The notes below the pieces were generated by a model. The model did no database searches. It had not been told where the DNA came from and worked only from the letters and a program-made list of their open reading frames with translations. The translations under genes were made by a program, and so were the position numbers. DNA of 64,000 nucleotides from an uncultured Opitutaceae bacterium (GTDB taxonomy: Bacteria > Verrucomicrobiota > Verrucomicrobiia > Opitutales > Opitutaceae), in the NCBI GenBank assembly GCA_937889545.1, contig CALAOT010000006.1, forward strand, positions 51,257 to 115,256, written 5' to 3'. Below are positions 44,673 through 55,091 of the stretch, in pieces. Position 1 is the stretch's first letter. Each line of letters begins with the position of its first letter.

Positions 44673-46220
44673 CTATTTCACGAGCAGCAGGACGACCCCG
44701 TGCGCGGGCACGACGGCGCTGACGCCGCCGTCGCCGGGGGCGACGTCGCGGTGCTGCCACAGGTCGCGCACGGACCTCGGCCTGGAGGGCCTGCCGATCT
44801 GGTCCCACGTGAACGACGCGGCCGTTTCCGCGGCGTTGCGGTTGAATAGGCCCACCGCCTGCCCCCCGCCTGCGAGCGGCTTGGACCACACCTCCACACC
44901 ATCCTTTGCGAAGAGGCGCGAGCCCTCCTTCCCGAGCGCGTCCTGGTCGACCGCGATGACTTCGCGGTTGGTGACGATCTCGCGGGTGTCCTCCGACATG
45001 CTGCGCAGGTCGTTCCCCGCCATGAGCGGAGCGGCCAGCATGCACCAGAGGCTGAAGTGGGTCCTGTACTCGGCGGCGCTCATCCCGCCATTGCCGACTT
45101 CCAGCATGTCCGGGTCGTTCCAGTGGCCCGGGGACGCGTATGGCGCCAGGCGGCCCTGGTTGAAGCCGATCTCGGACATGGACTTCCAGTTGTCCTGGAT
45201 GTCGCCCGTGGTGCGCCAGAGATTGCCGCCGACCGCTGGGCCCCAGTTCCAAACGTCCCTCATCCCGTATTCGCACAGGCTGAAGACGATGGGGCGTCCG
45301 CAGCCCTGGAGGGCCTCCCCCATCTTCTGGTAGACCGGCTGCAGCTCCGAGTCGGAGTAGATGCGCCCCGCGCTGCACCAGTCGTACTTGAGGTAGTCGA
45401 TGCCCCAGGCCGCGTAGGTCCTCGCATCCTGTTCCTCGTGGCCGTAGCTTCCCTCGTAGCCCCCGCAGGTGAGGGGGCCGGGTGACGAATATATCCCGAG
45501 CTTGAGCCCCCTCGCGTGGACATAGTCCGCGAGGGCCTTCATGTCGGGGAATTTCCGGTTGGGGACGATGTTTCCCAGGGCGTCGCGCCCGGCTTCCCAC
45601 GTGTCGTCAATGTTCACGTAGACGTACCCGGCGGCGGCCATGCCCGAGCTCACCATGGCGTCGGCTGCCTCGCGGACGATCCGGTCGTCGACGGACTCGG
45701 CGAAATGGTTCCAGCTGTTCCATCCCATCGGGGGAGTCCTCGCGAGCCCGTTGTCGGAGAGGCTGCGGACCGCGGGCACGGGAAGGGCTGCGGGGGCGCG
45801 AATGCTGGCCTCGGGGACGGGGTACGCGAGCGCCTCGTCCTTCCCGTCCCCGTCGTAGCTGACGACCACGCGCAGGTTGGCCCCTTCGGGCCGGACATGG
45901 AACGTCCAGCCCCACTCGATCCTGAATACAATGTCCGATCCCTCCAGGTGCGCGCCGCGGACGGGGATCCCGCCCGAGTTGTTGGGGTAGACCGTCCCTG
46001 CGATGGTCCCGCCCTCCTGGCGCAGCACGAGAAATGTGTGGAGGGTGACCCCCCAGGGCTTGGCCACGTCGATGCTCCAGGCGCCGTTCAGGTCGGGGGC
46101 GCCCGAGGCCCATTGGGCGGCGAATGCCGAGATCGCCGTGAGCAGGGAGAATCTCAGGGCTCGTCCGTATGACCGGACGGGCGGGCGCGGATTGGATGCG
46201 GGCGGGGTGGGCGGGTTCAT
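44673..46220 (-). CDS. GH27 alpha-galactosidase
   Basis: 515 aa from ATG 46220; a membrane/signal segment lies at about residues 20-41. Residues 42-140 form a small beta domain (DLNGAWSI, GGTIAGTVYPNN) often fused to bacterial GH27 enzymes. The catalytic barrel begins at RTPPMGWNSWNHFAE; the nucleophile is Asp280 in GIDYLKYDWC and the acid/base Asp340 in WRTTGDIQDNW. A C-terminal beta domain ends VPAHGVVLLLVK. It releases terminal alpha-galactose, probably in the periplasm. It is the last gene of a four-gene minus-strand operon, 28 nt after the Ldh_2 gene. Confidence 0.93.
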   Translation of the reverse strand: MNPPTPPASNPRPPVRSYGRALRFSLLTAISAFAAQWASGAPDLNGAWSIDVAKPWGVTLHTFLVLRQEGGTIAGTVYPNNSGGIPVRGAHLEGSDIVFRIEWGWTFHVRPEGANLRVVVSYDGDGKDEALAYPVPEASIRAPAALPVPAVRSLSDNGLARTPPMGWNSWNHFAESVDDRIVREAADAMVSSGMAAAGYVYVNIDDTWEAGRDALGNIVPNRKFPDMKALADYVHARGLKLGIYSSPGPLTCGGYEGSYGHEEQDARTYAAWGIDYLKYDWCSAGRIYSDSELQPVYQKMGEALQGCGRPIVFSLCEYGMRDVWNWGPAVGGNLWRTTGDIQDNWKSMSEIGFNQGRLAPYASPGHWNDPDMLEVGNGGMSAAEYRTHFSLWCMLAAPLMAGNDLRSMSEDTREIVTNREVIAVDQDALGKEGSRLFAKDGVEVWSKPLAGGGQAVGLFNRNAAETAASFTWDQIGRPSRPRSVRDLWQHRDVAPGDGGVSAVVPAHGVVLLLVK

Positions 46221-46248
46221 GGATTGGGTGGTGGGGCCTGGGCCGGCG

Positions 46249-47346
<1,098 letters not shown>

Positions 47347-47378
47347 GCGGGAGCTTTCGGGAGGGTTGGGTCCGGGCG

Positions 47379-48353
47379 TCACGCCGCGCCGCCCACCTCG
47401 GGGTTTGCCTGGGCTACCGGGGGCCTTCCGGAGAAGAAGCGGGTGAGGTTCTCGACGGCGCACGACGCCTGCCGCTGCACGCTCTCGTGGGTGCGGGAGC
47501 CGATGTGCGGCGTCACGATGACGTTGGCGAGGCCGAGCAGCGGGTGGCCCGCGGGAGGCGGCTCCTGCTCGAGCACATCGGTGGCGTAGGCGAGGAGCCT
47601 GTTCTCCCTCAGGGCGGCGACGAGGGCGTCGAGCTCGACCAGCTCGCCCCGGGCGGTGTTGACGATCAGGGCGCCCTTTCTGACCAGGGCAAGGTTCCGG
47701 GCGTTGATAAGGTGCCTGGTGGCGGGCGTGAGGTTCGTGTGCAGCGTGATGATGTCGGCGCGCCGGAGCATCCCGTCGAGGTCATCGGCGCGCTCCAGGC
47801 CATGCTTGCGGGCGAAGTCCCCGTCCCAGTAGCTGTCGAAGCCGATGACATGCAGCCCGAAGGCCCGCGCCCGGATGACTACCTCCTTGCCGATGCGGCC
47901 GACCCCCACGATGGCGAGCGTCTTGCCGCAGAGCTCGTGGCCGGTCATGCGGGTCCATCGGCCGGCGGCGGTGTGGTTCGCCTCGGCGACCAGGTTGCGC
48001 ATGGCTGCGAGAATCAGGGCGAACGTGTGCTCGGCCACCGTGGTGTGGTTGACGCCAGGCGTGTAGAGCACCGGCACCTTCAGCTCGGTGGCGGCTGCGA
48101 CGTCGATCCTGTCGAGGCCTATGCCGTACTTCGAGATGACCTTCAGCCTGGGAAGGGACCGGGCGATGACCGCCCGGGTGAGCGCGTCGTCGCCGCACAG
48201 GTAGGCGTCGAACCCGCCGGCCAGCTCCAGCATGCGGGCCTCCGGAAGGGGCCCGCGCTCCCGCACGACCTCGAAGCCCGCCGCGGCGAGCATCCCGTGA
48301 TGGACGCCGGGCGTGTCCTGGAAGGAGGTGGTCGATAGGAGTATCCGCTTCAT
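47379..48353 (-). CDS. D-2-hydroxyacid dehydrogenase (SerA-like)
   Basis: 324 aa. The NAD-binding domain contains AIVGVGRIGKEVVIRA (GxGxxG) with the acidic residue after the next strand (IGFDSY). Catalytic residues are in the expected places: Arg in NTARGELVE, Glu in VLEQEPPPAGHP and His in TPHIGSRTHES. N-terminal substrate-domain sequence includes YGIGLDRIDVAAA. It reduces or oxidises a 2-ketoacid such as a phosphoglycerate- or sugar-acid-type substrate. It lies 37 nt after the amidohydrolase and 32 nt before the Ldh_2 gene. Confidence 0.9.
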   Translation of the reverse strand: MKRILLSTTSFQDTPGVHHGMLAAAGFEVVRERGPLPEARMLELAGGFDAYLCGDDALTRAVIARSLPRLKVISKYGIGLDRIDVAAATELKVPVLYTPGVNHTTVAEHTFALILAAMRNLVAEANHTAAGRWTRMTGHELCGKTLAIVGVGRIGKEVVIRARAFGLHVIGFDSYWDGDFARKHGLERADDLDGMLRRADIITLHTNLTPATRHLINARNLALVRKGALIVNTARGELVELDALVAALRENRLLAYATDVLEQEPPPAGHPLLGLANVIVTPHIGSRTHESVQRQASCAVENLTRFFSGRPPVAQANPEVGGAA

Positions 48354-48390
48354 TTTGGGATGGCTGGGGCGCCTCCTGGCGGGGGCCCCC

Positions 48391-49239
48391 TCATGTTTCC
48401 CCTGCCCGGGACGCGAGGGCGTAGAAGCGGGCGCATGTGGCGCCGAGGATCTGCTCCTGGACGGGCGCCGGGAAACGCCCCACGTAGTCCAGCACGACGT
48501 TCATGGTCGAGGCGTAGTCGCCGGAAAGCGTGCAGACCGGCCAGTCGGAGCCGATCATGACCCTCGAAGTCCCGAACGCCCCGACGACGACGTCCAGGTA
48601 ACGCTGGAGATCCTCGGGCCGCCAGGACTTCCAGGCCGCCTCCGTGACCATGCCGGAGAGCTTGCAGGCGACATTCGGATGGTCCGCCAGCCGCCGCAGG
48701 TCCTCCTGCCACGGGGAAAGGAGGCCCTCGCGGATCGGGGGCTTCGCAATATGATCGAGCACGAATTTCTGCAGCGGAAACCGCCTGACAAGGTCGACCG
48801 CCACCGGCAGGTGCCTCGGGAAGATCAGCAGGTCGTAGGCAAGCTCGTGCTCGGCCAGGCGTCCGATGCCCCTCAGGAACTCCGGCCGGAGCATGAACCT
48901 GTCGTCGGGCTCGTCCTGGAGCACATGGCGCACCCCCACCAGCTTGGGATTTGCCGCCATCTTCTTCAGTTGCCCGCGGACGGTGGGTGAAAGCAGGTCA
49001 ACCCAGCCCACCACGCCCCGGATGAAGGGATGCTCGCCGGCGAGCTGGAGCAGCCACTCGGTCTCCTCGGCCATCTGGCGCGCCTGGACCGCGATGCATC
49101 CGTCGAAGGCGATGGCCTTGAGCAGGGGCAGCAGCTCGTCGGGCAGGTAGTCGCGCTTCAGCGTGCCCATCTGGTCCGTCATCCACGCGTGGTGGGTGGG
49201 ATCGTACCGCCAGAAGTGCTGATGGGAATCCAGGCGCAC
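48391..49239 (-). CDS. Amidohydrolase family 2, L-fuconolactonase-like
   Basis: 282 aa TIM-barrel hydrolase. The metal-binding motif opens the protein (LDSHQHFWRYDP), and later strands contain VLDHIAKPPIREG and the terminal catalytic Asp in IGSDWPV. The layout matches sugar lactonases acting on L-fucono-, L-rhamnono- or galactonolactone. With the two dehydrogenases downstream it fits an oxidative deoxyhexose or galactose route; an aldose dehydrogenase and a sugar-acid dehydratase would still be needed and are not in the operon. First gene of the operon. Confidence 0.88.
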   Translation of the reverse strand: MRLDSHQHFWRYDPTHHAWMTDQMGTLKRDYLPDELLPLLKAIAFDGCIAVQARQMAEETEWLLQLAGEHPFIRGVVGWVDLLSPTVRGQLKKMAANPKLVGVRHVLQDEPDDRFMLRPEFLRGIGRLAEHELAYDLLIFPRHLPVAVDLVRRFPLQKFVLDHIAKPPIREGLLSPWQEDLRRLADHPNVACKLSGMVTEAAWKSWRPEDLQRYLDVVVGAFGTSRVMIGSDWPVCTLSGDYASTMNVVLDYVGRFPAPVQEQILGATCARFYALASRAGET

Positions 49240-49276
49240 GGGACGATTTGCAGGAGGATCGGGCGGGTTCCCCGAC

Positions 49277-49480
49277 TCAGGGATTGAAGCGGGCGCGCTC
49301 CATCAGCGTCCAGCCCTTGGATGCGAGGAGCCGGACCTGCAGGGGCCCGCGGGCCTTCAGATCGGCCGCAATCCCCGCTTCTTCCGTTGGCGCGCAGCCC
49401 TTGCAGCTGGCGCCGATTCCGGGGAAGAGGGTGGGCGCGTTATTATGGCGCCCGATCGGGGGGCGGGGGATGGCTTGCAT
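49277..49480 (-). CDS. Short ORF of unknown function (doubtful)
   Basis: 67 codons, 37 nt upstream of the amidohydrolase on the same strand (MQAIPRPPIGRHNNAPTLFP..., with SCKGCAPTEEAGIAADL in the middle). No domain, signal peptide or good ribosome binding site is recognised. It could be a small leader gene, a degenerate remnant or no gene. Confidence 0.2.
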   Translation of the reverse strand: MQAIPRPPIGRHNNAPTLFPGIGASCKGCAPTEEAGIAADLKARGPLQVRLLASKGWTLMERARFNP

Positions 49481-49558
49481 CGGCCGACTGTAGCGGAAAT
49501 GCCGCGGGAGCGAAACAGCCTTTTCGCACCCAGGTGCGCCTGAAAAAGGGAGAGAAGG

Positions 49559-49586
49559 TGGCGAAGGCGCTGCGATTTGAACCCGG
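49559..49586 (-). repeat. tRNA 3'-end-like core E with arm-type direct repeats
   Basis: Read on the minus strand, this 28-bp stretch is a degenerate T-arm/acceptor end of a tRNA (plus strand GCGATTTGAACCCGG). At 49644-49651 and 49655-49662 lie TTGTCCAG and TTGTCCGG, an 11-bp-period direct repeat, 57 nt beyond the core. No D-arm or anticodon arm exists upstream, so it is not a working tRNA. The architecture recalls an integrase attachment site. This is the first copy, at the left edge of the island. Confidence 0.6.
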
Positions 49587-49687
49587 AGGTTCCTGAGATT
49601 AGCCCGCGTAAACAGGGGTGCTTACTGCGGCTCGCCTCAATACTTGTCCAGAGTTTGTCCGGACTTAGAGCTGCACGGCCGAATGGT

Positions 49688-49723
49688 AGGATTATCCCAC
49701 TTGACATGAAGTGGGATTTTCCT
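49688..49723. promoter_or_regulatory. Operator palindrome and promoter of toxin-antitoxin operon
   Basis: AGGATTATCCCACTT (49688-49702) and AAGTGGGATTTTCCT (49709-49723) form an inverted repeat with 13 of 15 positions paired (the inner nine perfect) around GACATG. A promoter overlaps it: TTGACA at 49701-49706, 16-nt spacer, TAACAT at 49723-49728, eight nt before the antitoxin ATG. This is the classic arrangement for autoregulation by a type II antitoxin. Confidence 0.75.
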
Positions 49724-49735
49724 AACATCCGCTGC

Positions 49736-50026
49736 ATGGATAATGTAATCAAGGATTTCCGTTTCACACTGGTGACGGAAATCCAGAAGCCCGATGCCAA
49801 GAAGCGACTGTCAATCGGTCAGGCCATGGAGGAGGCTGCTGCTGCATATAACATCTACAGGAATCCGCTGGGGCAAATCGTGCTCGATCCCGTGAAGGCG
49901 GTTCCCGTCTACGAAACGTGGCTTTTTGAAAACAAGGGGGCACTGGCCTCCGTCAAGCGGGGGCTAGCCGATTCAGCTGCCGGCAGGACCAAGAACCTGG
50001 GCTCGTTCGCAGCTCACGCTGAATAG
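49736..50026 (+). CDS. Putative type II antitoxin
   Basis: 96 aa from ATG 49736, the first start after the promoter/operator. The sequence (MDNVIKDFRFTLVTEIQKPD, KKRLSIGQAMEEAAAAYNIY) suggests an N-terminal DNA-binding part and a C-terminal toxin-binding tail, but no named antitoxin family is recognised with certainty. It ends 10 nt before the RelE-like gene, the usual antitoxin-first order. The upstream palindrome supports autoregulation. Lower GC than flanking genes indicates transfer. Confidence 0.6.
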   Translation: MDNVIKDFRFTLVTEIQKPDAKKRLSIGQAMEEAAAAYNIYRNPLGQIVLDPVKAVPVYETWLFENKGALASVKRGLADSAAGRTKNLGSFAAHAE

Positions 50027-50036
50027 GATTGAATCT

Positions 50037-50354
50037 GTGCAAAGGCAGCTGCGATTCACGCATGAGGCCGAGACGCATCTGCTCGCACTCGGTGCAGATT
50101 CTTCTATGAAGGGCCTTCACAAGCAGGTCCTGAAGACGTTGGGTTTGCTCGAACTCAACACAAGACATCCGGGCCTGCACTCTCACGAATACCAGTCCCT
50201 AACCGGGGCAAATGGAGAGCGGGTTTGGAAAGCCTATGCGCAAAACGAAACGCACGGCGCTTTTCGTGTCTTTTTCCATTACGGGCCCGACGAGGGCTCG
50301 GGAAAGAAGCGCATCGCGGTTCTGACGATCGTCGCGATCACTTCACATCCTTGA
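50037..50354 (+). CDS. RelE/ParE-like toxin candidate
   Basis: 105 aa from GTG 50037, 10 nt after the antitoxin stop. Small basic protein with RelE-superfamily-like pattern: helical N-terminal half (LHKQVLKTLGLLELNTRHPG), then LTGANGERVWKAYAQNETHG, AFRVFFHYGP and KRIAVLTIVAITSHP, the beta-strand ending typical of the fold. Such toxins cleave mRNA or poison gyrase; which applies cannot be told. It follows tRNA-like core E and precedes cassette 2, which is on the other strand. Confidence 0.6.
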   Translation: MQRQLRFTHEAETHLLALGADSSMKGLHKQVLKTLGLLELNTRHPGLHSHEYQSLTGANGERVWKAYAQNETHGAFRVFFHYGPDEGSGKKRIAVLTIVAITSHP

Positions 50355-50602
50355 TGGGCCTTCGTTGGCTGGAACGGTCGAGGTGACGGGATGGGAAATC
50401 TTCACCCCGCCAATTTCTCCGAGAGAGACAGACGACGCATCGACGAATAACAGCCGTCTCTCATAGGGAATCGTTAGATTCCGTTTAGGCTATTCTGAGC
50501 TTCCTGCCAAGAAAGGTTCTGGAAGCTGTAGAGGCATTAAGAGATGCGTGACGAATTCGGGCGACCGGTCATATTTCGACCACTGGCCAAGGTAGGCTAG
50601 GC

Positions 50603-51196
50603 TTAATGGGCGATCGTCGCGACTTTGCCATTGATGTGCTGGATGCCCGGGTCGATGACGCCCAGACTGCGGTCGCTCTGGCGCCGAATGATCATCTTGA
50701 ATTCAAACAGGGTCCTATAGTCCATGTAGCGGTCCGTGAAATCTAGACTTACTTTGGAGGGGATCTGATTCCCCGGTGGAAAATTGTCGTCAGGGTCGGT
50801 TTTCGGGCCGGTGTTCTTTGGATCCAGTCTGAAGGATGACACGAGCGGGACACATTGGTTTGCGGCGCCAATTCCATTGATCGTGAATCGAATATTCAAA
50901 GCTTTGCCATCATGCACCAAGATGGTCGTCGGGTTGTTGGGCGGGGACAATGAGACACGGTGGCCGCCGTCGTTCGTCAGCGTCATATAAAACTTCGTCT
51001 TCAAATTGCCGGGCTCACCAATCGCGTGAAACTCGGTCACATTGAAGATGATTTCGGGCGTTTCCGGGACGGTGCTGACCACGTGTTGCAGTCGCTTGAC
51101 TAGGTAGTCCTCGAGCTTCAACGCCTCGGCGCGCACCTTTTCGATTCCGATGTTGGCACAAGTCATGTCTGATGGTTTCGATCTCTTTGATTTCAT
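50603..51196 (-). CDS. Unknown soluble protein, variable last gene of cassette 2
   Basis: 197 aa from ATG 51196, 13 nt after the kinase stop with GAGGAG in the spacer, exactly as in cassette 1. No signal peptide, membrane helix or known domain. A basic N-terminus, a helix (AEALKLEDYLVKRLQHVVS) and a beta-rich remainder (FNVTEFHAIGEPG, TKFYMTLTNDGG, SLGVIDPGIQHINGK). It is recognisably related to the cassette 1 protein only in scattered positions, while the neighbouring genes of the two cassettes are highly similar. Possible effector, sensor ligand or kinase substrate. Confidence 0.75.
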   Translation of the reverse strand: MKSKRSKPSDMTCANIGIEKVRAEALKLEDYLVKRLQHVVSTVPETPEIIFNVTEFHAIGEPGNLKTKFYMTLTNDGGHRVSLSPPNNPTTILVHDGKALNIRFTINGIGAANQCVPLVSSFRLDPKNTGPKTDPDDNFPPGNQIPSKVSLDFTDRYMDYRTLFEFKMIIRRQSDRSLGVIDPGIQHINGKVATIAH

Positions 51197-51209
51197 ATGC
51201 TGGATCTCC

Positions 51210-54005
51210 TCATTTTGGTTGTGATTCTGGATTCTTGACGGCGGCGGGCCGATCCGGGTCGGGCCAGGAGTCGAGCGGGACGTAGCCAAGCAAATTGAGC
51301 TTCTCGATCATGGCGCGCGCCTCCGCGGATCGGCCCATGTGCACCGCCGCGCGCGCGGCGGGATCAAGCAGGCGCCAGTCGCGGCTTGCGCCGATTCGTG
51401 GAGCGAGCAAATCGGTCGCATGCTGCCAGTCGTCGCGGGCCCCGGCTGCATCGCCGGATAGAGCGGCGATCTCGCCGGAAACGACATGGGCAGCGGCGCA
51501 TTCCCCGATGTCGCCATCGGTGGCCTTGCCATCGCGGTACAGCATCTCGCCGATTCCGATGGCCTTCGCCGCCGATGCCGCCGCCGCCGCCTGGCCTGCG
51601 TCGGCCTGGAGCGAGGCCCTCAGTCTCCACGCTCTTGCCAGGAGCCCGGCCAGACCGCGGTCCGAGGGCTCCGTAGCCGAAAGGGCGTCGAGTTGGGGCA
51701 GCGCCTCGTCCAGCACGCGTCCGGCATAGGCCGGATCCCCCCTTCGGCGCGCCAGCACCGCTTCCTTGAGACGGGCGTTGAGGAAAGCAGCCCTCCAGCT
51801 GATGTTTGAACCGTCGTGCGCCACGAGGGCGTCAAGCAGCCTCCGTGCCTGCCCAAGCAATCCGCCGGCGGACTCGAATTTCCCGATAACCATGTCGATA
51901 TCAACCTGGTACAGGATGGCGTTGGCCTGGTCATACCGCCGGCTAACCGCGCCCGGATCGGCAACGGCTATCTGCTCGAACTCCGCCGCCTGCCTCGCGT
52001 ACTGCCTCGTCGCCTCGTCAAACTCGCCCTGCCGCTCAGCGATGCCCCCGAGCCACGAGTGCGCGTCCGCGACCCTCCAACGCAGGTCCGAGTTCCCTGG
52101 ATCCGACGCGATCATCCGTTCCAGGGCCTCCAGCTCCGCCAGGAAATCGGACCTGGCCTTCGCCAGTTCGCCGCGTGTCTCGCTCAGGGCCGCAAGATTG
52201 TGGAGGTTGTAGGCAAGTTCGCTCTGCCATTCGTGCCTCGCCGGATCGAGCACGCCGAGGGCCATGGTCGTGTCGCGGTAGCGTGTGAGCCAGTCGCCGG
52301 CCAAGGAGATTTCGCCACGACGCAGGTGCACGACGCCGTTCCAGTATTCGGTCTGGCCGCGCAGGAAGAGCACGTCCCCGTCCTTCGGATGGCGCACCGT
52401 CAGGGCGGCTGCGCGGCTGTAGGCCTCCGAGAACGCCGAGGCGGCGTCGGCATAGCGGGACTGGTCGACCCGGATCTGGCCGATCTGCGTAAGGGCCTTC
52501 GCTTGGCGCGCCAGCGCGGCTTCGTTGACCTCGGCGGGGCTGAGCGACCCAAAGTAGGCCGTCGCCTTGTCGCCGACCGCCTCGAGCACGTCGAGCCTGC
52601 CCACCCTCTGGAGCTGCTCGCGCAGGTCGCCAAGCATGAAGGTCAGCAGGTCCTCGGCGCGGGCGCGTTCCAGACTGGCCAGCCGCTCGGCGCGCGTCGC
52701 CCGGACCGCCTGCCATGTGCTGACGAGCGTGCCGAAGACAAGGGCCAGGGCCACGGAGGATGCGGCGATGACGGCAATGCGGTTTCGCCGGGCAAACTTG
52801 CCGAGGCGATAGATCCTGCTCGGCGGACTTGCGACCACGGGCTCGTCATTCAGGTAGCGCGCGATGTCGGCGGCCAGGGCGGTCGGCGTGTCGTAACGGC
52901 GCGTGCGGTTCTTCTCGAGGCAGCGCATCACGATCCAGTCAAGGTCGCCGCGCAGCAGCAGCGAAAGCCTCGCCGGGTCGGTGCCGCGCAGCCGGGCTAT
53001 CAGGATGCGGTCGGCGTCAGCGAGGGTCGAGAGGTTCGTGGATGGCTTCGGCGGCTCCACCTCGCGTATGATCCGGCGGATTTCATCCAGGCCGGCCCGG
53101 AACAGGGACTTTGGGTCAAAGGGGGGCCGGCCAGTGAGGAGCTCGTAGAGGAGGACGCCGAGCGAGTAGATGTCGCTGCGCGTGTCGATATCGATCCCGC
53201 TCATCTCCGCCTGCTCCGGGCTCATGTAGGCTGGGGTGCCGATGAATTGCTCGAACGCCGTGAAGAGCGTGCGGTTGGTGAGGCGCCCCTCCGTGGCCTT
53301 CGCGACGCCGAAGTCGATCACCTTCGGGACGGCCACGCCATCGTGGAGGGTCACGAGGACATTGGACGGCTTGAGGTCTCGGTGGATGATCCCCTTCTGG
53401 TGCGCATGCTGGACGGCGTGGCAGATCTTGGAGAACAGCCCGAGCCGCTGGGCCGTCGATAGGTTGTTCCTATCGCAGTAGTCGGTTATCTTGACGCCGC
53501 GCACCAGCTCCATGACGAAGAACGGCCGGCCAGTCTCGGTCGCGCCGGCGTCCAGGATCTTGGCTATATTCGGGTGGTCCATCATTGCCAGCGCCTGGCG
53601 CTCGGCCTCGAAGCGCGCGATGACCTCCTTCGTGTCCATCCCGAGCTTGATGATCTTGAGCGCGACCCGCCGGCGAACGGGCTCCTCCTGCTCGGCCATC
53701 CAGACGACGCCGCAGCCGCCCTCGCCGAGTCTCTGCAGGAGCTTGTAGCGGCCGATCCGGCTGCCCGCGGCCTCCGTCATCACGGGAGGCAACGGGGAAT
53801 CCCCGATGATGTCCTCCGTCTCGGTGGCCGGCGGTGCGTCCATGAATCCCTCGGCCGATTCGTGCGCCCGGACGAGCGCCTCGACCCTCTTGCGCAGGTC
53901 GCCGTCCCCCTGGCAGGCCTCGACGATGAAGCGCTGGCGCTCCCCTTCGGGAAGCACCAGCGCCTCGGCAAAGATCCGCTCCTCGCGGCCGCTGGATTCG
54001 CTCAT
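51210..54005 (-). CDS. Membrane Ser/Thr protein kinase with helical-repeat C-terminus, cassette 2
   Basis: 931 aa. Same layout and numbering as the cassette 1 kinase through the catalytic domain: GEGGCGV (94-100), Lys117, Asp210 in HRDLKPSN, Asp231 in DFG. One membrane helix follows at about 408-430 ([20 protein letters not shown]), then about 480 residues of TPR-like helices. Substitutions are rare in the kinase domain and frequent in the repeat region (for example [20 protein letters not shown] against QIRVAQARYADAAAVFSEAY, then increasing). All catalytic residues are present. Start lies 36 nt after the two-TM gene, as in cassette 1. Confidence 0.92.
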   Translation of the reverse strand: MSESSGREERIFAEALVLPEGERQRFIVEACQGDGDLRKRVEALVRAHESAEGFMDAPPATETEDIIGDSPLPPVMTEAAGSRIGRYKLLQRLGEGGCGVVWMAEQEEPVRRRVALKIIKLGMDTKEVIARFEAERQALAMMDHPNIAKILDAGATETGRPFFVMELVRGVKITDYCDRNNLSTAQRLGLFSKICHAVQHAHQKGIIHRDLKPSNVLVTLHDGVAVPKVIDFGVAKATEGRLTNRTLFTAFEQFIGTPAYMSPEQAEMSGIDIDTRSDIYSLGVLLYELLTGRPPFDPKSLFRAGLDEIRRIIREVEPPKPSTNLSTLADADRILIARLRGTDPARLSLLLRGDLDWIVMRCLEKNRTRRYDTPTALAADIARYLNDEPVVASPPSRIYRLGKFARRNRIAVIAASSVALALVFGTLVSTWQAVRATRAERLASLERARAEDLLTFMLGDLREQLQRVGRLDVLEAVGDKATAYFGSLSPAEVNEAALARQAKALTQIGQIRVDQSRYADAASAFSEAYSRAAALTVRHPKDGDVLFLRGQTEYWNGVVHLRRGEISLAGDWLTRYRDTTMALGVLDPARHEWQSELAYNLHNLAALSETRGELAKARSDFLAELEALERMIASDPGNSDLRWRVADAHSWLGGIAERQGEFDEATRQYARQAAEFEQIAVADPGAVSRRYDQANAILYQVDIDMVIGKFESAGGLLGQARRLLDALVAHDGSNISWRAAFLNARLKEAVLARRRGDPAYAGRVLDEALPQLDALSATEPSDRGLAGLLARAWRLRASLQADAGQAAAAASAAKAIGIGEMLYRDGKATDGDIGECAAAHVVSGEIAALSGDAAGARDDWQHATDLLAPRIGASRDWRLLDPAARAAVHMGRSAEARAMIEKLNLLGYVPLDSWPDPDRPAAVKNPESQPK

Positions 54006-54041
54006 CTCGGCGTGGCTGTGATGCCTTGGCTGAGCGGACGG

Positions 54042-54395
54042 CTACACTAGCGAGACGGTCGCGGGATCGTTGCGCATCTCGAGCGTCGCCATCAGGTTGA
54101 CCGTTATCGGGTCGCCGTACGGCAGGTCGTCCGGGACGAAACCATCTTGCTCACTTTCGGCGGCCGGCGCGACTTCGTGGTGCGGCTCCTCGGCCCGGAG
54201 GGCAAGAGGCACATATCCGCGCTGGGGAGCGTAGTCCACAAGGACGAACGCAAACAGTCCGACGGCGCAGGAATATCCGACGATGCCGAGGATCACGCTC
54301 CCGAACGGAAGGGAGACGCCCAGGGCGGCGCAGGCCGCTACGAACACGAGGCCGATTACGGCCGAGAACGACAGGACTAAGGACAGGTTTTTCAT
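54042..54395 (-). CDS. Two-TM protein with conserved C-terminal tail, cassette 2
   Basis: 117 aa, paralogue of the protein at 34443-34796. Two hydrophobic segments (about residues 7-28 and 34-52; LSFSAVIGLVFVAACAALGV, VGYSCAVGLFAFVLVDYA) and a soluble tail ending in the identical NLMATLEMRNDPATVSLV. The middle of the tail differs strongly between copies, so the terminal motif is under separate constraint, as expected for a docking or modification site. Unknown family. Confidence 0.75.
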   Translation of the reverse strand: MKNLSLVLSFSAVIGLVFVAACAALGVSLPFGSVILGIVGYSCAVGLFAFVLVDYAPQRGYVPLALRAEEPHHEVAPAAESEQDGFVPDDLPYGDPITVNLMATLEMRNDPATVSLV

Positions 54396-54490
54396 GGAGG
54401 TGGCTGTTTGGAGGATTGATTGACTTCAACCCTCAAAGCGTAATCCGCCCCGGAAACATATCATTTGATTTTGGCGAGATGGAGCCCTCC
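54396..54490 (-). promoter_or_regulatory. Conserved intergenic region between sigma and two-TM genes, cassette 2
   Basis: Counterpart of 34348-34442. The spacer is again 123 nt, and the same 20-bp block CGCTTTGAGGGTTGAAGTCA (complement of 54421-54440) and TTTCCGGGGC (complement of 54447-54456) are present at matching distances from the ATG. Confidence 0.55.
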
Positions 54491-54518
54491 GCGTTTCTAG
54501 GCATCCCCTGAGGCTCCG

Positions 54519-55091
54519 CTAGCCGCGCTTGCTGTCGCCGATCTCCTTGAAGAGCCAGGCGCGCGCATACGCCCAGTCCCTATTCGCCGTCGGCACCGAC
54601 ACCCCCAGCACCTCGGCGGCCTGCTCGAGGGTGAGGCCTGCGAAGTACCGGAGCTTCACGAGCTCAGCCTTGCGCGCGTCGTGGCATGCAAGCTTGTCGA
54701 GGGACTCGTGCACCGCAAGCAGCTCGTCGTCGTTGCCCACGGGGGCGGCGATTCCGGCGGCGGAATCATTGACATCAACGCGCTCCAGTCCGCCGCCGTG
54801 GCGCTCGGCGCGCCGGCGGCGGGCGCAGTCGATCAGGATGCGCCGCATGGACTCGGCCGCGGCGGCGAAGAAGTGCGCGCGGTTCTCCCAAGCCGGCTGC
54901 TTGTCGGCACCAAGCCGCAGCCAGGCCTCGTGCACGAGGGCCGTTGCCTGGAGCGTGTGCCCGTCCGACTCGCGGGCCATCTTCGCGCCGGCCAGCTTGC
55001 GCAGCTCGTCATAGACGAGCGGCAGCAGCTGCTCGGCCGCCTTCGGGTCGCCTTTTCCAGCGCGGTTCAGTATGACAGTGATCTCGTGCAC
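54519..55091 (-). CDS. ECF-type sigma factor (TIGR02999/Sigma70_ECF), cassette 2
   Basis: 190 aa from GTG 55091 (VHEITVILNRAGKGDPKAAE). An ATG 18 codons upstream (55145) is in frame, but that codon is AAC in cassette 1, so GTG is preferred. By eye about 20 of 190 residues differ from the cassette 1 sigma factor, several in the region 2-4 linker (GGLERVDVNDSAAGIAAPVG) and at the C-terminus. In the region 4 recognition area GIAVPTAKRDWAY becomes GVSVPTANRDWAY, so promoter specificity could overlap or differ slightly. Confidence 0.92.
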   Translation of the reverse strand: MHEITVILNRAGKGDPKAAEQLLPLVYDELRKLAGAKMARESDGHTLQATALVHEAWLRLGADKQPAWENRAHFFAAAAESMRRILIDCARRRRAERHGGGLERVDVNDSAAGIAAPVGNDDELLAVHESLDKLACHDARKAELVKLRYFAGLTLEQAAEVLGVSVPTANRDWAYARAWLFKEIGDSKRG

